From NCBI GenBank assembly GCA_961205875.1, contig OY540812.1, positions 34,915,098 through 34,979,097 of the forward strand: 64,000 nt of DNA, in the 5' to 3' direction. Below the pieces are notes generated by a model that saw nothing but the letters and a program-made list of their open reading frames with translations, searched no databases and was not told the DNA's origin. Shown piece by piece: positions 33,278 through 43,915 of the stretch. This DNA is from Sialis fuliginosa. Its lineage: Eukaryota > Arthropoda > Insecta > Megaloptera > Sialidae. How positions within the stretch are numbered: position 1 is the stretch's first letter; each line of letters starts with the position of its first letter. The position numbers were made by a program, and so were the translations under genes.

Positions 33278-33575
33278 AGCTCTAAAAAATTTATGTACAC
33301 CTCTTAATCAAAGACTTGCAAACGCAACAAATACAGAAGATGTCACATGGAGAGCGAGAAGACGACCAAAAGAAAGTGATTTACATAGCACCAATCTTTC
33401 CAAAAAATATATGGAATTGGTAAATGCAAAGATAGAAATAAGTAATTTACAATTAACTTTAATGAGAGAGGAAGCATCTCGAAAAAGAGAGCACGATGAA
33501 GAAGAACACAAATTACGGAAGAGAGTATTAGAATTAGAAATAGAAATAAAAAATTATAGACTTTGTAATATATAA
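33278..33575 (+). pseudogene. Harbinger Myb/SANT-like protein, C-terminal exon
   Basis: KNLCTPLNQRLANATNTEDV, then RARRRPKESDLHSTNLSKKY and a charged helical tail (LMREEASRKREHDEEEHKLR onward) form the coiled-coil C-terminus of the Harbinger accessory protein. Stop at 33573-33575. An ATG further upstream (33162) lies in inserted DNA and is not the natural start. The gene ends 86 bases from the stop of the opposing transposase. Confidence 0.7.
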
Positions 33576-33661
33576 TATATATTTATTAAAGAGACGTGTT
33601 CTTTTATTTATTAGCATTTTTTATACATTATTTACATATCGCAACTCCGGAAGAACACCTG

Positions 33662-34316
33662 TTACATTATAATTTGACATTCGTCAACAAAGTCGAAACT
33701 TGTTTGTACGTTGACTGAATAGTATCCCTTCCTATTTCTAAATATTTCCCCATCTTCATGTCCAGGAGATTGGACTTTTATATGTGTTCCATCTACAGCT
33801 CCTACCACACGAGGAAACCCTGCAATATCAAAAAACTCGTTTTGAGTTCGCATGATTTCATCTCGAGTGGTAGAAAATTTTATAAAATCTATGGCTAATT
33901 CTGCAATAGCTTCGGAAACTCGCACTATTATTCTCGATGCAGTTGATTTATGCATTCCTGCGAAATCAGCAATGCTTTGCAAATGTCCGTTGGTGGAATA
34001 AAATCGAAGACATGTTAGAAGTTGGTTCATGGGTGATACTGAATTGTTCCTGTACAAGAATTTCAAATAATTTATTATTATTTTTTTACATGCATCAGTT
34101 TTAAATATATCTAGTATATACTACTTACGTGTCATACAAATATTACAGTATATTTTCTAAACGTCCAAGCAAAAATAACACCGTAGGTTTTGTTAAGCGA
34201 AACCATTTAAAAAAAGCTAATTCGGACATTTCATGAAAATGATCATGTCTACAATACACTTGGCGTGGAATGCCATAAATTATTATATCCATGATATCTT
34301 CATCGTTTTCGTCCAT
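33662..34316 (-). pseudogene. PIF/Harbinger (HARBI1-like) DDE transposase, truncated
   Basis: ATG at 34316-34314 starts MDENDEDIMDIIIYGIPRQV. An in-frame TAA lies before the first intron (34050-34128; donor ACAC|GTAAGT, acceptor TTGTACAG). The second exon reads MNQLLTCLRFYSTNGHLQSI, ASRIIVRVSEAIAELAIDF and FPRVVGAVDGTHIKVQSPGH, where VDGTHI carries the first catalytic aspartate. It then ends early at 33662. The remaining D and E of the triad, expected some 100 residues further, are absent, so no active enzyme can be made. In the family it cuts at TWA sites. Confidence 0.85.
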
Positions 34317-34654
34317 AATTTCATGAAAGATATTAATAATATTTATTTTTTAGCGATGACACAAATCAAAATTTTATAATAATGAACGTATGACGTATGT
34401 CACTTGTGCATACAATTTTAAGGTTAAGTGAAACTAAAGTATCACTTTGACTACAACTTAAATTTAGGTGATACTTAACGACTTATGGAACACTTAAATC
34501 GTTGGTGCAACAATTTTAAATTTTTATGTGTTCCATAATCGCTAAGGTTAAGCGGTGAGATCGGCCATTAGAAAAGCAATGGAAATAGTACATTATTTTG
34601 GTTAGTTTATTTTTTTTTTTATCCTTTTGAATTTATTGTTGTAGTAATAAAGAT

Positions 34655-35065
34655 TTAAAAAAAAATCTTTACAACCTTTTTCACTTTATTAATAAGATCT
34701 TTGTTGTTGGGTATCAATTCTGCAGAATACTGGTCTAAATGAGTAACAGTCAAGACATTCTCCTCAGGTGCAGCCACTTCTTCGTTTTGGAGGGAATGAA
34801 ATACTACTGAATCCTTGCTAGGTACATTTTTGTACAAAGTATCAACAACTGCAAGTTGAAGACCATGTGCGAAACATAATTGTTGATAGCAAGTTATCAA
34901 TCTGCCAACTTTATTCATGACACTCGCACCGTCAGTAGTAATTGTGATATATCAGTATCAAGATGAAGTCCAAATTTCTCTAAACGTATTTTGACTAAAT
35001 CGATGCAATGTTCAGCGTTGCAAGAGCCGTGGATTCAAATCAACCCGAGATTAAAATATGTCCCT
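34655..35065 (-). pseudogene. hAT-family transposase fragment
   Basis: The minus strand reads LVKIRLEKFGLHLDTDI, then TTDGASVM (across a frameshift) and NKVGRLITCYQQLCFAHGLQ and LAVVDTLYKN. TTDGAxxM followed by CxAHxLxLAVxD is the middle of the hAT RNase H-like fold. The tail (EEVAAPEENVLTVTHLDQYS) ends in an A-rich run. Both ends of the gene are missing. Confidence 0.65.
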
Positions 35066-35109
35066 ATATGATGTACATTCACGTTCAAATATCTTCGATT
35101 TTTTGTTAT

Positions 35110-35850
35110 GCCATGGTATTTGACGTTTATTTTGTCCTGGTGCAATAACATTGAGAATTGATGAATGACCTTCTGTGATATCTATATTATTATTTACTAA
35201 TAGAACTTCGTCATTATTTATTTGCTGAATATCTATCAGATCGGTACATTCTTTCAGAGTTGTTTGATTTGAGATAGATAGATATTCACTTTCGTTTCTA
35301 TTTCTTCATTATTGGCCATATCATTAGAAATTGCTACTTTATTATGATCATTATCGGTTTTAACGTCATTTTTAGTATTATTTTTTTCTTCTTTTGATTC
35401 AATATCGATTAAATCGTTCTCATCGACTATAAAATCTATTTCTTCTTGAAGATCCAAACTCTTGTAAAGTTCAAAGTATTTTTTATCGATCTTTACGTCA
35501 TATTTTCTATATAACGGTGTATCAATAAGGTATTTTAGTGCCTTGCATATCACTATTGGTCTAATTGTTTCAAACATATAATCACTTTTGTGAAGTACAT
35601 GTCGTTTTAATTTCACTTGAATTGTCTGCATATCATTAAATTTCCTTGGTACTACTTGCAAAATATCATTGACCACACTACCTTTCAATCCTAATTGTGG
35701 ATTTAATGCGTATGGCTTCAACGCCCGAATTTGCATGAAGTTTAAAACTGGTGCTACCATTCTTTCTTCAAGATCAGTGAGCTTCAAAATCGTTTTCGGT
35801 ACGGTCACGAATTTGAGACCGTTACTTGTGGATAGTTTATAAATTTTATC
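35110..35850 (-). pseudogene. Helitron-associated N-terminal domain (DUF6570-like)
   Basis: The open frame 35254-35808 reads VPKTILKLTDLEERMVAPVL, NFMQIRALKPYALNPQLGLK, then LPR-like VVPRKFNDMQTIQVKLKRHV and ETIRPIVICKALKYLIDTPL. That order, LTxLEERxVAP-FMQIR-LKG-PR-LKR-RP, is the domain upstream of the HUH nuclease in Helitron Rep/helicase proteins. An acidic linker follows, with a frameshift near 35254, then VIAPGQDKINVKYHG. The HUH motif and helicase are absent from this piece. The frame begins at the edge of the hAT fragment (35866). Confidence 0.7.
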
Positions 35851-35865
35851 CTTTCTACGTTGGCA

Positions 35866-36895
35866 TTATGGCCAGGAATCGAAAAAAAAATGACAAATTG
35901 TCAATAATTCAGAATAAGATTCTGAATTACTGCACTTTTTGAAATATACCTGCCATTTCAAATGTGAAGTCATTTTTTTAAACTCATCACATTGATGACT
36001 TTTTTCACAAAATTGTTTTAAATTACAGAACTGGTCAAAACATTTTACATCATCAATAGAATTTTCAATTTTGGAATTAATATAAAAAATTGTGATCTGT
36101 ATTTGCTCCCATTCTGGAATTTTATTAAGTGACATCCACTCAAAAACAATTAAGTCGTGAAATTGATTAGTCCAAGATGTCATCTAACTTAATAATTTTT
36201 TGTAACAACATATTATGTCATTTTTGAAATTCGTAACTTCAATTTCATGACCATTTTGAATTAAATTTTTCATAATACTTGTAATTTTTATTGGAAAAAA
36301 AGATTGTTCAATACGCTGCTCCAGTAAAGTAGTAAGAGATTTAAAAATAGTAATAATTTCTAAAATTGAGTTGTTTGCTTCCAGTGCTTTAGTCTTTTCA
36401 TGAAAACAGTACATTATCGAATGTGCAAACCATAATGAAGCTTCCCCTAAATTAGATTCAAAAAAGTTTTTCAAAATTCTTGGGCAACTATCATTTGACA
36501 AAAAATATGACTTTAAAGCTGGATACAATTGCAAAACTATTTAAACAGGGGAACAGTGATAACCAGCGAGTAGGGGTGTGATATAACAAGTCCCTGTATT
36601 CAATATCAACGAATTGACAAAATTCCTTCAATTGTTCCGTTCTTACAGTATATATAGAAAAATGGTTATATATTTTCATAATAATTGATTGTACATCAAA
36701 AATAATTGCATCTAAACTTTGCTTTGCAGCATTATGTACAATATGTATAGGACAACCAACACCGATCAAATTTTTATTGGCTTCCTTGCTTAATAAACTG
36801 TATACATTTTCTGTTCCAGCTCTTTTCACTCCCCCAAAATTAGTGTTGCAATTGTCCGCCGAAAAAGCAACACATTTATCAAACAAGTAAAATTT
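35866..36895 (-). pseudogene. hAT-like transposase, C-terminal half
   Basis: Three overlapping frames read on the minus strand: VAFSADNCNTNFGGVKRAGT, NLIGVGCPIHIVHNAAKQSL and YHTPTRWLSLFPCLN (36886-36540), then 36534-36184, then 36183-35866. SADNxNTNFGG, GCxxHIxHN and TRWLSL are the catalytic-domain landmarks of a hAT subgroup with ZMYM/KIAA1586-like relatives. Two frameshifts separate the pieces. The N-terminal zinc finger is not seen upstream. Confidence 0.75.
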
Positions 36896-36928
36896 TTTTC
36901 AAGTTTCAACTATCATATTACATATTGT

Positions 36929-36963
36929 TTGCGCTTTTTCATTTACTCAATGAAAAAGCGCAA
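36929..36963. repeat. perfect 15-bp hairpin, 5-nt loop
   Basis: TTGCGCTTTTTCATT and AATGAAAAAGCGCAA are separated by TACTC. No gene ends near enough to make it a terminator-type signal; this may be a junction of a small fold-back duplication. The rest of 36964-37700 has no recognisable gene; frames at 37177-37423 overlap on one strand and resemble nothing I know. Confidence 0.6.
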
Positions 36964-37703
36964 TATAAAGTACAATAATAAATAAATAATTCAAAAAATG
37001 TATATTGTTGCGTCAATTTGCTTAACTATATTAGTGCATTTCAATTAAGACTACATTATGTATTCTTATTTATACTTACTCTTGATTATATATAACATAA
37101 ATGTTATCAATTCATCTTCAAATAACCTGATAATAAAAAATACATTCAAAGTTAACCTTAAATACATCTGCTTCTGTCAGTTGCTTTCATATTTTGATAA
37201 CGTGATCAGAGTACTGTGACCGCCGCATGTATTTAGCACCAGCACTGGCAGTAGTAAAATGGCGGCGATCAATGACGTCATTAATATTGCTAGGATACTG
37301 TACATAGCACTGGAAGCCATAACGGAATGCAAAATCCAGTAACTGTCCCACTGGCCAGTACTCACATTGTATATCGGAACATAACCATGAATTCAGTACA
37401 CGAAATGACGTCACAAAATTCAAGATGACAGCTTACCTTGTACATTTGTATCATGCTCAACAACTATAATGTATTATGAATATTATTTTTATCTATTACA
37501 GTTAGCAGATATTATTTTGATTTAATTATTTTCACCTATCGCGATTTTATATTTAACACAAATACAAACACACTCAATAACACAACGTATTATGAATATT
37601 CTTTGTCTATTATCCTAATGTCAATAATAAATAACATTTTTGGAATAACTAATTTGACAATTAGAATTAAATTGCATTTGTTTTATTTTATAAAACGTAA
37701 CTA

Positions 37704-39011
37704 CCCGGGAAAAAATTTCAGATCTGAAGTGATCTCGGTTGATCTTCATTTTGGAACAAATCAGATCTTTTTAGATCTTTGTAGATCGTTGTAGGTCTTT
37801 GCAGATAGTTGTAGGTCTCTGTAGATCTTTGTAGATCGTGATCTTTGCAGATCGTTGTAGATCGTTGTAGGTCTTTGCAGATAGTTATAGATATTTGCAG
37901 ATCGTTATAGATCATTGCAGATCGTGATCTTAATAGATCGTTGTAGATCTTTGCAGATAGTTGTAGGTCGTTGCAGATCTTTGTAGATCGCTATTGATCT
38001 TTGTAGATCGTTGCAGATCGTGATCTTTATAGATAGTTGTAGATCTTTGCAGATCGTTGTAAATCTTTACAGATCGTTGTTGATCTTTGTAGATCGTTGT
38101 ACATCTTTGCAGATCGTCGTAGATCGTGAGATTGAAACGTATTGTTTGTATTTTAATCAATTTAAAAAAAATATGTGTATTTGTTATTTTAACAATACGG
38201 GCCTTAAATATCACTTAATACGTGTCTGGACTTTTTTTTTCATTTTATTAAATTTAATAATAATATCTTATGTTTCTATGCTGTATTAACAGTAAATATT
38301 GAATTTTTCTCTGTTTCGCTACTTATAGTATTCATTATAGAAAATCGTAAATATCTCGACTCCTGTGCTAGATAGAGGGTTGTTTTGCCCCCCACACCCC
38401 TAGTATCTCGAAGTATTTTTCCCGCTGGATCGAATGAGACCAATTACAACCCTTCATCTGTGACAGAGGGTGAGTTGTGAATTTATTTATTAATTTAATA
38501 CACGGGCCTCAAATATCATTCAATACGTTTCTGTACAATTTTTTTTAAATTGATTAAATTATAAACAAGGTTTATATATATGTGTATTTGTTATTTAAGG
38601 TAGACAAAAATTTATTTATGAATAAGTACATATTATTATGTATCTATAATATATGAATATCGCAACATAGCTCTCGCCAACACAGTATTTTCACTTTCAT
38701 TCGTATATATAAGCCAAGTCGGATCAGTTAGTAATAAGGTAATACAATACATATATGGTGGTTCTCTTCTCCAGGATTGCTCTTCGAACCCAGTTACTGC
38801 GGGAAGTCAAGCTGGTATGTGTGTACAAAAACATAATCAAATCCCCGATCTACGCAGATTTGTGTTGATCTGTTTTGATCTGTGTTGATCTACGCAGATC
38901 AACACAGATCTGTGTTGATCTGCGTTGATATGTTCCAAAATGGAGATCAAAACAGATCTGTAAAAATGCAGATCTGATTTGATCACTTTAGATCTGAAAT
39001 TTTTTCCCGGG
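37704..39011. mobile_element. 1.3-kb MITE with CCCGGG ends and GATC-rich interior
   Basis: CCCGGGAAAAAATTTCAGAT at 37704 pairs with ATCTGAAATTTTTTCCCGGG ending 39011; TA lies at both borders (37702-37703, 39012-39013). The similarity continues with TTGATCTTCATTTTGGAAC against its inverse near 38930-38950. Both flanks of the interior are made of short GATC-containing repeats. No transposase is present. TA duplication suggests a Tc1/mariner-type mobiliser. Confidence 0.8.
37750..38132. repeat. GATC-rich minisatellite
   Basis: Nearly continuous units of about 10-12 bases of the form AGATCTTTG(T/C) and AGATCGTTGT, giving several dozen GATC sites in under 400 bp. Period is imperfect and units drift (GATAGTTGT, GGTCTTTGC). 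A second, smaller GATC cluster lies at 38865-38995 near the right end. Translations such as 37718-37915 and 37930-38214 (DLQRSTTIYKD) are by-products. Confidence 0.9.
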
Positions 39012-39717
39012 TAGTCTCAAGTAGTCTGATAATTTATGTTTAATTGCTTTAATTTTTCAAAAACAAAAACTAAAGAAAAATTGTTTAATACATTTATAGA
39101 ATTATCTTTAGCGCCATCGTATAGTACATAAAAAAAATTACAAAAAAAAGAATGTCCCTTTGTTGCTCACAAGATATCAACGAGCCAATTTTTATTTTTA
39201 AATGTGTTTTTTAGCCGTTTTGATTTGGAACTTGTCACATTTGCATATTTATAATCATAAGGAATATCTTTTCCCAAAATTTTATTCGATTTTATTGGTC
39301 GTTGTAAATAGGTTTTGTAATATTTTTTTTTAAATTTAGTTTTATAGGGAAATTTGTAACATGAATTTAAAATGATTTTTTTATTTTTGCAATACGGTCA
39401 ATAGAATTGGAGGTATTTAAAAAAAATCGCACACGAAAAACTGTAAAAACACTACAAATCGAGTTTTATGCAGCTGGATATGAGAAATTATTGTTTGTTT
39501 TTTTCAAAAAAAGTATTTAGTACTGGTGTAGTTTTCATTGTTTACAAAAAATATTAATAATTAAAATTTGAAAGCATTCATATTTTTATTGAATAACTTA
39601 TTTTTTCGAAAATAGTCACAAACTTAAAATTGTTCAAAAAAATTTTTATAAGGGGGGCTCCTCGATCACCTGCTGCTCCGGGGCCCCCAAGCCTCTAGTT
39701 ACGGCTCTGTTGAAACC
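39012..39717. other. noncoding; hAT-like terminus at right edge
   Basis: No gene. The segment ends in CCTCTAGTTACGGCTCTG at 39694-39711, the reverse complement of CAGAGCCGTAACTAGAGG, a frequent hAT end. I could not find its partner end. Confidence 0.4.
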
Positions 39718-40400
39718 ATGCATTTTTGAGTTAGAAAATAATATAAAAAAGTGTCAAGCTCTACTGATTGAGATCTACATTTTGACACCCCACTTGCCTA
39801 GTTATTCCAAAATTTAAAATTATATTGTTGATTTTTTGAGCCAGTAGTTACAAAGTTAGAAGGGGTGGGGACAATGTAAAACAGTGCTTTTAACCCTCTA
39901 CAGGCGCCATTTTTGAGTTAGAAAAAAAATATGGTCTACTAATTGAGATGTACATTTTGACACCCCACATGCCAAGATATGAAAATAAAAATAAAAAATT
40001 CTATGACACCCCTCCCTATTATTCCAAAATTTAAAATTATATTGTTGGCTTTAGTATTTGTCGTTGGTAGTCCCACCAAAGCTTCGTTACCAAATTTTTT
40101 CAGATTTTTTGAGCCAGTAGTTACAGAGTAATTACAAAATAAAATACTGCTTTTAGCCCCCTACAGGCGCCATTTTTAAGTTAGAAAAAAATAAAAAATA
40201 GGGTCAAATTCTACTGATTTTGATCTACATTTTGATACTCCACACGGTGGTATACAATTTTTTTGTTTTTTTTTTTGGATTTGCTTTAAAGCCCCCCGCA
40301 GGCACCATTTTTGATTTAGACAAAAAATAGAAAAAGGGTAAAATTCCGCTTGTTTGGTTAAACATTTTAACGTGCCACATGCCTTGGTATAAAAAAAATA
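39718..40400. repeat. four irregular tandem copies of a roughly 150-260-bp unit
   Basis: The unit opens with GCCATTTTTGAGTTAGAAA and contains a form of TGATCTACATTTTGACACCCCAC. Copies begin near 39718, 39907, 40168 and 40305, so spacing is uneven. The copies are diverged, and no coding frame is conserved among them. Confidence 0.7.
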
Positions 40401-40789
40401 TTTTTTACCTAGCTTAAGCTCCTGAGTCCCCCTCCCCTGAAAAATTTTTTTTTCAATATACATATTTGTACATCTTTTATTAGAGGGCATCATTTTACAT
40501 GTTCAGTAAAAATTTCAAGTGTCTAGCTTATATAGTCTACGAGCTATTTAGCTTTGATAACTAAATTGTTACCATTAATATTTTCAAAAAACAATAAATA
40601 AATTTGTTTTCGTATTAGATTAACAATATTAATAAACTGCCCCGAAGGATAACACAAATAATTTTTATAATCTTGAAATCTGAAAGAGTATATGTCATTG
40701 TTAATATTGTCAGCAAACAGATATTTTTACAATTTTCACAGTAGAGAAGCGTTAAAATTAAAAGGTCATACAACATTTTTTATTGCCTT

Positions 40790-40915
40790 TATACCCTTTT
40801 TGGGTTTTCAGTCTTCGTCCGTATACCAAATTTCATCTTAATCGGTTCAAAATTTTTGAGGACGGACGGACATGGCGAAACTATGAGGTTTCCTAGTTTT
40901 CTACGGAAACCTAAA
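40790..40915. repeat. short interspersed motif with GACGGACGGACATG tail
   Basis: The order TCTTCGTCCGTATACCAAAT, TTCATCTTAATCGG, GAGGACGGACGGACATGG and TTTCTACGGAAACCTAAAAA recalls a widely distributed insect repeat that ends in PyGGxACCCTAAAA after a GACAGAC-type run. Related text occurs at 3700-3720 and 42700-42785. Confidence 0.5.
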
Positions 40916-40959
40916 AACGACTTAAGGAATGTTAAAAATAACGTATCGTCGTTTTCACA

Positions 40960-42515
40960 ATTATAAGATCTGCTATCAGAGGATAAATTATTAATTAACG
41001 CAGTTTTAAAAGAAGCTACAAATTGTGACCTCACAATCCCCGTATTGTACCAAACATGTTTTCGATGGGATCTTGGTTTAATGATCTTGTTGACAGATAT
41101 GTAAAATTTAGTTTTTTTAAAACACCCCAAAGTCTTTCTGTATTTATTATCGTTGTTATAAAATTTTTAATAGATGGGGGTGATGGTATAGTTACACCAT
41201 TTTGAATAAAACTCGTGTTATACAAATGTTTTTTTGCTATTTGCCAAAATTCCATATGTGGCGATTTATCACTCAAAGGGTCGTTTAAAGGCTTATTCGA
41301 TTTTTTTGTTCCATTTAAAAAATTAAACACTTTATCCATAAAAAAAACAAAGTTCGCAGTTCCTCCAGCATCAGTTTGTTGCAAAGTTCAAACCCATTGC
41401 AACAGAATTGCTAAATATTTGCGGTGCAAATTTTACTTTCATTTTTGTTTTCCTCTCAGGATTGATGTGATTTTCTGTTAATTTAGTGCAAATTTTCGTA
41501 TCAGGACTTAACCCATCTAACTCATAGAGTGATTTAATATCCTTCCGCTTGGCTATTTGGCTACAAATATATATTTTTTTATTAAATGTGGAGGGTCAAA
41601 TAAATGATTGATTTGATTATTATTTATGTTATAAACAAAATCGTCATTTTGACTTAAACTTTTAATTGCTGCGCAATTTGCCGTAGCCTGATAGTTCACA
41701 GAACAAAGGATTTTAAAATCTGTGTACTGGTGTACAGCGTCAATGTTTTCTGTAATTAGTGTCTTCAGTTGTTGTGGATTGTGAAAAATAAAATGAAATT
41801 GGTTGTTTCCAACGTTTATTCAATCCCCGAAGCATAGTGCGTGATCTGCTGTATGCCTTGAGGTATTGATACTATAATCCACGAGACCGACTAAACCGTT
41901 GTTTGGTTTGTATTCGAAATTCGGTGTCAAAGATATTTCATCAAACATTACCTGTCCAATATGGGGGGAGTTTTTCCGATATTGATTTCAGATGCGCGAA
42001 TAAGTTTCAATTAATTCCGGTTTTTAAATTAACTTTAGAGAGTGTCCTCAATAATGTCCGCTGACATGGAAGATTAAATTTTTTTAAGAAATCGGTAACT
42101 TTTTGTATATTGTTAAGAAGGCCATTTCTTCATTACTCTACCTATTTTTTTTAAATTGTAACAACTAAAATTTTATCCGCCTTTGTTAGTTGCTCAATAT
42201 TGTTTACAACTTATCCACTGCACAAATTTTCTTCGCTCTTCTTTTATTCCTAAAGTTATTTATTATTTTCTTGCATTTTGGTATTTCTGACTTCATCATT
42301 TTGATTATTTTATTTTCTTTTTCTGTGAAATACAGTATATGAATTAATTGTATAACAGATCATTCATTAAAATAAATATAAGTAATTTGCACTGTCGTGT
42401 TTCAAAAAAATATTACTTATACATACGGTTTTTCTCGTTAACTACGTTCGTCATGGTTTGTGGTACAAAGCAATATGATGGCGTTAGATTGCAATTCACT
42501 TTCAACCATTCAAGT
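40960..42515 (-). pseudogene. P-element-like transposase, minus strand, broken
   Basis: On the minus strand the order is: a THAP-tail segment matching 17885-17985 (42420-42515), a heavily stopped stretch, KLPPYWTGNV near 41960, FDEISLTPNFEYKPNNGLVG (P-family catalytic opening), NVGNNQFHFIFHNPQQLKTL, then QQTDAGGTANFVFFMDKVFN and STRSLNQDPIENMFGTIRG near 41050. The last is the RLNQDxxENxFxxIR hallmark of P transposases, here with S for R at one position. Many stops and frameshifts interrupt it. The gene is a different lineage from that at 22.5-24.3 kb. Confidence 0.75.
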
Positions 42516-42554
42516 GCATGCAGTTCTTCTCCTGAAAAATAAGTTTGCATGAAA

Positions 42555-42790
42555 AAAAGTTCGTCCCGAATAAAAAATTTGGGACTTGACATTTTGCCCC
42601 CTTTACAATTTATCTGACAGATATTTTTGCGTCATAGGTACTGCAAAATATGTGTAACTACTATACCAAATTTCATGTTTTTACGTCAAACGGTTTCTAA
42701 GACAAATGCCTGTGACAGACATACAGACGGACAAACACGCAAGTGATCTTATAATGATTCCGTTTTTTGAGGCGCGGAACCAAAAAAATA
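42555..42790. repeat. short repeat with GACAGACATACAGACGGACA run
   Basis: Runs from TCGTCCCGAATAAAAAATTT to a tail GATTCCGTTTTTTGAGGCGC. It has the order ACTATACCAAATTTCATG, ACGGTTTCTAAGACAA, the GACAGAC run and the TTCCGTTTTTT tail that marks a common insect repeat (compare 40790-40915). It lies just upstream of the P-like pseudogene on the minus strand. Confidence 0.5.
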
Positions 42791-42799
42791 ACAATATAT

Positions 42800-43345
42800 A
42801 TTTACCAGTAGGGTTATTGAATGACGGCGCTTCAACGATAAGGCGATTATTTTCTAATAATTTTTGTTTCTTTAATTTATTTATAGAATATATGTAATGT
42901 TCATAAAGAATCCCTGTTGTGTTTATTTTTATTTTTTTTAATTCCTCTACTACCATCTGCTTGGACCACTTCGATGGGAATTGCTTTGTACGGAGAGTAA
43001 TAAATGTATTTACATTCCCCCGGAAATAACTTTTCAATGTCCTCGGACCACTTAATAAATTGTTTACTATCAATGCTGAAAATAATACAAAGATATTAAT
43101 TGATATATTTATAATCATGCACTATTTTTTTATAAATAAGTACAGTTGCACATCTCAACTTACCGAAATTTGTATAAATTATCTTTGTCTGGCACATGTA
43201 GAATTGTTCTTTCCAGTTGCCGATCTTTTTCAGTATCAATTACAAGGCGGCAAATTAAATTCCTTAAGTTCTTTTTCAACGATCCATTGTCTTGATAATA
43301 TTTTATTATACTTATGCCATCCCCAGACTTCAACAGAAGTTTGTA
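42800..43345 (-). pseudogene. unidentified transposon protein fragment with an intron
   Basis: Minus-strand exon from about 43340: IIKYYQDNGSLKKNLRNLIC and EKDRQLERTILHVPDKDN up to a donor AATTTCG|GTAAGTTG near 43161. After an acceptor TTGATAG near 43072 the next piece reads KQFIKWSEDIEKLFPGECKY and IYYSPYKAIP. I believe this type occurs beside other transposon genes in aphid-like genomes but cannot name it. It ends in lysine-rich AT sequence near 42900. Confidence 0.4.
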
Positions 43346-43407
43346 TATAGGCTATGAATAAAATTTTAATACATTAATTAATTGTCCTTTGTTCAAATAG
43401 TTATTAA

Positions 43408-43549
43408 CCTTTACAGGACCGGCGTAGCCACTTTAGTGACCACTAGGGGAGGGTGGGGGGCTCAGTTAGATATGTTGGACCCATATATGAATAAATTGGC
43501 CATATCTGTGACATCATTTTTGAACTGAAAAATACCGGTCCTTTAAAGG
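43408..43549. mobile_element. 142-bp MITE flanked by TTAA
   Basis: CCTTTACAGGACCGG at 43408 is mirrored by CCGGTCCTTTAAAGG ending 43549. TTAA stands on both sides (43404-43407 and 43550-43553). TTAA duplications are used by piggyBac and Kolobok elements. The core contains GACCACTAGGGGAGGGTGGG. Confidence 0.7.
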
Positions 43550-43867
43550 TTAATTATAAATCAATGACACTCACATTGTTAATAATTTCTGGCCGTTGAA
43601 AATGGCTTTGTAAATCCTGTGAGATAAAATTATTTAGTAATTGAGAAAAAGCATAATCGACCGGTAATTAATATTGAACACAAGATACAACTTCAAAATT
43701 CTTCGTGGTCGAAAAAAAAATTATTAATGAAAAAATAAAAAATAATTAAATGTGTAAGAAAAGTAGACGCTAATTTTTTTAATTATTATTTATTAACTTT
43801 ATCCTACATAATAAACAAAACAAAAAAATAAAATAAAAATAAACAGTTCCACATCGGGATTCGAACT

Positions 43868-43915
43868 CGGGACCCTTAGTTTACATCTCTACTATAATTT
43901 TTTGTAAATTTTAAA
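43868..43915 (-). other. tRNA-like B-box remnant
   Basis: Reading the minus strand, GGGTCCCGAGTTCGAATCCC matches a tRNA T-arm (GTTCGAATCC, the RNA polymerase III B box). GTAGAG some 20 bases upstream could be a D-arm remnant, but no cloverleaf can be drawn. Probably a tRNA-derived SINE piece. The rest of 43560-44345 shows no gene. Confidence 0.35.

Larger units (their letters stand above)
31595..33280. mobile_element. second element inside Harbinger, GTAAC-rich ends
   Basis: Left text TAGAGGTGTAAAAGTAACG and CCGTATGTATTCGTTAC (about 31586-31634) pair with GTACCGAATACATACGG and GCTACAGCTCTA (about 33253-33284). The paired ends are imperfect, so the limits are approximate and no clean target duplication is seen. 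It separates the Myb-protein exon ending near 31590 from the one starting near 33278. Inside are a hAT MITE, a threefold 120-bp repeat, and CAGAGCCGGCGCTAGCC at 32290, which looks like the end of yet another hAT-type element. Confidence 0.5.
26299..34567. mobile_element. PIF/Harbinger transposon, 8.3 kb with later insertions
   Basis: The ends are TGCCCGGTCTCACCGCTCAA at 26299 and the inverse, ending GCGGTGAGATCGGCCA at 34567. TTA lies on both sides (26296-26298, 34568-34570), the TWA-type duplication expected of PIF/Harbinger. It encodes both proteins of that superfamily, a Myb/SANT-like protein on the plus strand in at least three pieces and a DDE transposase on the minus strand, arranged tail to tail at 33575/33662. 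Two large elements (26939-31114 and about 31595-33280) were inserted later and account for most of its length. Confidence 0.85.

Noticed and set aside
37718..38289. Frames of 65-94 codons over the GATC array
   Set aside because: Both strands are open with repetitive translations; these are low-complexity artefacts.
40176..40493. 105-codon minus-strand frame
   Set aside because: Falls on irregular tandem repeats and is lysine-rich; the other repeat copies do not keep the frame.
43868..43915. tRNA gene on the minus strand
   Set aside because: A good B box is present but no A box at proper distance and no acceptor stem; listed only as a tRNA-like remnant.
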